In this document: piece after piece, positions 5,440-6,444 of the stretch
Numbering within the stretch: position 1 is the stretch's first letter
Layout of the letters: each line of letters begins with the position of its first letter
DNA from: Saprospirales bacterium
GTDB taxonomy: Bacteria > Bacteroidota > Bacteroidia > Chitinophagales > Saprospiraceae
Assembly (NCBI GenBank): GCA_003559985.1
Contig: PWJP01000083.1
Location: 1 to 6,444 of the forward strand
Reading direction: 5' to 3'
Length of the DNA: 6,444 nucleotides
The notes under the pieces: model-generated
The model's input: only the letters and a program-made list of their open reading frames with translations
Told to the model about the DNA's origin: nothing
Databases searched by the model: none
Program-made: the position numbers and the translations under genes

Positions 5440-6321
5440 TTACTCCTCTTCTTCGGGCTGCAAATATCGCACTTTTACGAAAAACCTCGGATCAATTACC
5501 CCGAGATGATTTGCAAGACCATCCGAGACAATTAATATAACGTCGTCCGTGTAGAGTGAACAAGGAATTCTTCCGGATACTTTTCCAAATGCCCTGCGAC
5601 CAAACATGGGGTTCTCAATTTCGATAATGGAATTGATCGGAGCGGACCGGTGGAGCACATAAAACCCGGCTGTGGATTTCCACTCCTGGTTCCAAACTGC
5701 CACTCCACGGTTTTCCCGGGAATTCAATGTTGTATTGTCAGTGCTATGCCGGGGGGCTTCCATCCTCTCGTCGGGGGTGCCAATGTCCGTGATAAAATCC
5801 TGCTCAATTTCGGGGTCAGGGTTGGCTTGTTGCTCAGTGATGCTAGTAGCCCGGGAGGAGGCTTCAGCCTTTCCACTGAGCAGGTAATAACCGAGTTTTA
5901 AATCAATGCCCGGTTTCAAGTCCCCCTGGCCTAAGCCGTTGATAATCTGTAATTTATCCACAGGCAAACCACTTCGGCGCGCGATGGAGAAGAATGTGTC
6001 ACCGGGACGGATTGTAGTACTTAACACCCAGTGTTTCCCGGAGGGCTTTTTTGCGCTGATTTTGCCTCTGTCAAGCGGAATTATTATTTTTTGACCCACG
6101 GAAAGTGTTTGAAGCTCATCGGCTGTGTTAGCTGAACGGATGTCTGAAATTTTGGCATTGTGCATGCGAGCTACAGCAAAGAGGGTTTGCCCCGCGCTAG
6201 TTTCGTGGGTTACTGCCCAACCATCCGAACCATGAGGCATCACTTCCTGCACTTCTTGTCCGATTAAAGATAAAGGCAGTACTAGGAGTATTATGTTGAG
6301 GAATCGTTTTACCTTCGCCAT
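5440..6321 (-). CDS. secreted LysM-repeat protein with C-terminal double-psi beta-barrel (RlpA-like) domain
   Basis: This 293-residue envelope protein starts with a signal peptide (hydrophobic FLNIILLVLPLSLIG, likely cut near residue 21-22). Two LysM peptidoglycan-binding repeats follow: one at about 38-83 (AGQTLFAVARMHNAKISDIR ... LSVGQKIIIP) and a more divergent one at about 98-148 (RPGDTFFSIARRSGLPVDKL). A polar, acidic linker (150-205) leads to a C-terminal domain (about 215-287) with the line FYVLHRSAPINSIIEIENP and NHLGVIDPRF, which resembles the RlpA-type double-psi beta-barrel attached to LysM proteins in Bacteroidota. The histidine of the barrel (LHR) is present, but the DRGP segment that supplies the catalytic aspartate of RlpA lytic transglycosylases reads VSGRIP, so it is probably a cell-wall binding protein rather than an enzyme. 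It is divergent from the partial gene at the right edge. Confidence 0.88.
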   Translation of the reverse strand: MAKVKRFLNIILLVLPLSLIGQEVQEVMPHGSDGWAVTHETSAGQTLFAVARMHNAKISDIRSANTADELQTLSVGQKIIIPLDRGKISAKKPSGKHWVLSTTIRPGDTFFSIARRSGLPVDKLQIINGLGQGDLKPGIDLKLGYYLLSGKAEASSRATSITEQQANPDPEIEQDFITDIGTPDERMEAPRHSTDNTTLNSRENRGVAVWNQEWKSTAGFYVLHRSAPINSIIEIENPMFGRRAFGKVSGRIPCSLYTDDVILIVSDGLANHLGVIDPRFFVKVRYLQPEEEE

Positions 6322-6347
6322 TCTAAGTTCGTTTTTGTATTCAACGA

Positions 6348-6355
6348 CAAAAATA
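6348..6355 (-). promoter_or_regulatory. candidate -7 promoter box for the LysM gene
   Basis: Read on the minus strand this is TATTTTTG, an exact match to TAnnTTTG, placed 27 bases before the LysM ATG, which would give a leader of about 20 bases. The surrounding DNA is almost pure A/T, so a chance match is quite possible, and no clear -33 TTG is seen. Confidence 0.4.
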
Positions 6356-6375
6356 TTATAAAAATTTATAATATT
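6352..6375. promoter_or_regulatory. 24-base A/T palindrome in the divergent promoter region
   Basis: AATATTATA (6352-6360) and TATAATATT (6367-6375) are perfect reverse complements, and the next two positions inward also pair, giving 11 of 12 matched positions with only the central A/A breaking symmetry. It sits in the 61-base gap between the LysM start (6321) and the plus-strand start at 6383, and it overlaps the -7 box candidate for the LysM gene. That is a natural site for an operator serving both genes. The caveat is that A/T-only sequence forms palindromes easily. Confidence 0.4.
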
Positions 6376-6382
6376 ATAGATT

Positions 6383-6444
6383 ATGTGGAAAAAAAATCGG
6401 CCTGTAACTGCAATTATTCCCGCCCGGCACGGCTCTTCGAGACT
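6383..6444 (+). CDS. N-terminal start of a nucleotidyltransferase, probably KdsB-like cytidylyltransferase (partial)
   Basis: An ATG at 6383 opens a plus-strand frame that runs off the window edge. The 20 complete codons read MWKKNRP then VTAIIPARHGSSR, and the last two bases (CT) force leucine next. The pattern hydrophobic-IIPAR-x-(G/A)-S-(S/T)-R-(L/F) is the nucleotide-binding opening of CMP-sugar synthetases, best known from 3-deoxy-manno-octulosonate cytidylyltransferase (KdsB), which activates Kdo for lipopolysaccharide synthesis. Acylneuraminate/pseudaminate cytidylyltransferases start similarly but usually read ARGGSK, which favours KdsB or a relative. With so little sequence the family is fairly clear but the substrate is not. 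Confidence 0.55.
   Translation, partial: MWKKNRPVTAIIPARHGSSR

Noticed and set aside
1..6444. tRNA, rRNA, CRISPR array, insertion sequence or phage attachment site
   Set aside because: No cloverleaf, no regularly spaced repeats, no transposase fragments and no terminal inverted repeats with target duplications were seen.

Overview
The window reads as chromosomal DNA from a member of the Bacteroidota. Three things point there. There is a PorP/SprF-family outer-membrane protein of the type IX secretion/gliding group, which is essentially confined to that phylum. No Shine-Dalgarno sequence stands out before the genes; the starts sit in A/T-rich leaders. Some upstream regions carry matches to the Bacteroidota -7 promoter box TAnnTTTG. 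I cannot place it more finely from sequence alone; a Saprospiria- or Cytophagia-like lineage is a guess.

Layout: four complete genes lie on the minus strand, so transcription runs right to left. In that order they are a secreted LysM + double-psi-barrel protein (5440-6321), a catalytic-core-only PLP enzyme of the cysteine synthase/cystathionine beta-synthase family (4216-5232), a PorP/SprF-family protein (2996-4126) and the AAA+ unfoldase ClpC (153-2690). At the right edge a plus-strand gene begins at 6383 and runs out of the window; its first 20 residues carry a sugar-nucleotide cytidylyltransferase signature (KdsB-like). At the left edge 152 bases follow clpC. They hold a hairpin at the clpC stop, one exact TAnnTTTG box and a possible start of another minus-strand gene.

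The genes do not form an obvious functional operon. ClpC is protein quality control, the PLP enzyme is sulfur amino-acid metabolism, and the LysM and PorP-like proteins belong to the cell envelope. Gaps of 207, 89 and 305 bases suggest mostly separate transcription units read in the same direction. The cytidylyltransferase start, if KdsB, would feed lipopolysaccharide synthesis and is divergent from the LysM gene.

The genes themselves are ordinary. What deserves a second look is non-coding: (i) the 305-base gap upstream of clpC, with a compact element that folds in competing ways and ends in a terminator-like hairpin plus T6, followed by an 8-bp hairpin abutting an 11-base palindrome and by a repeated TCTGACATT word; (ii) a three-helix nested inverted repeat at 5377-5426 upstream of the PLP gene; (iii) a near-perfect 24-base A/T palindrome overlapping a -7 box in the divergent region at 6352-6375. 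None of these matches an RNA or operator family I can name, and all are read by eye without a folding or covariance calculation.
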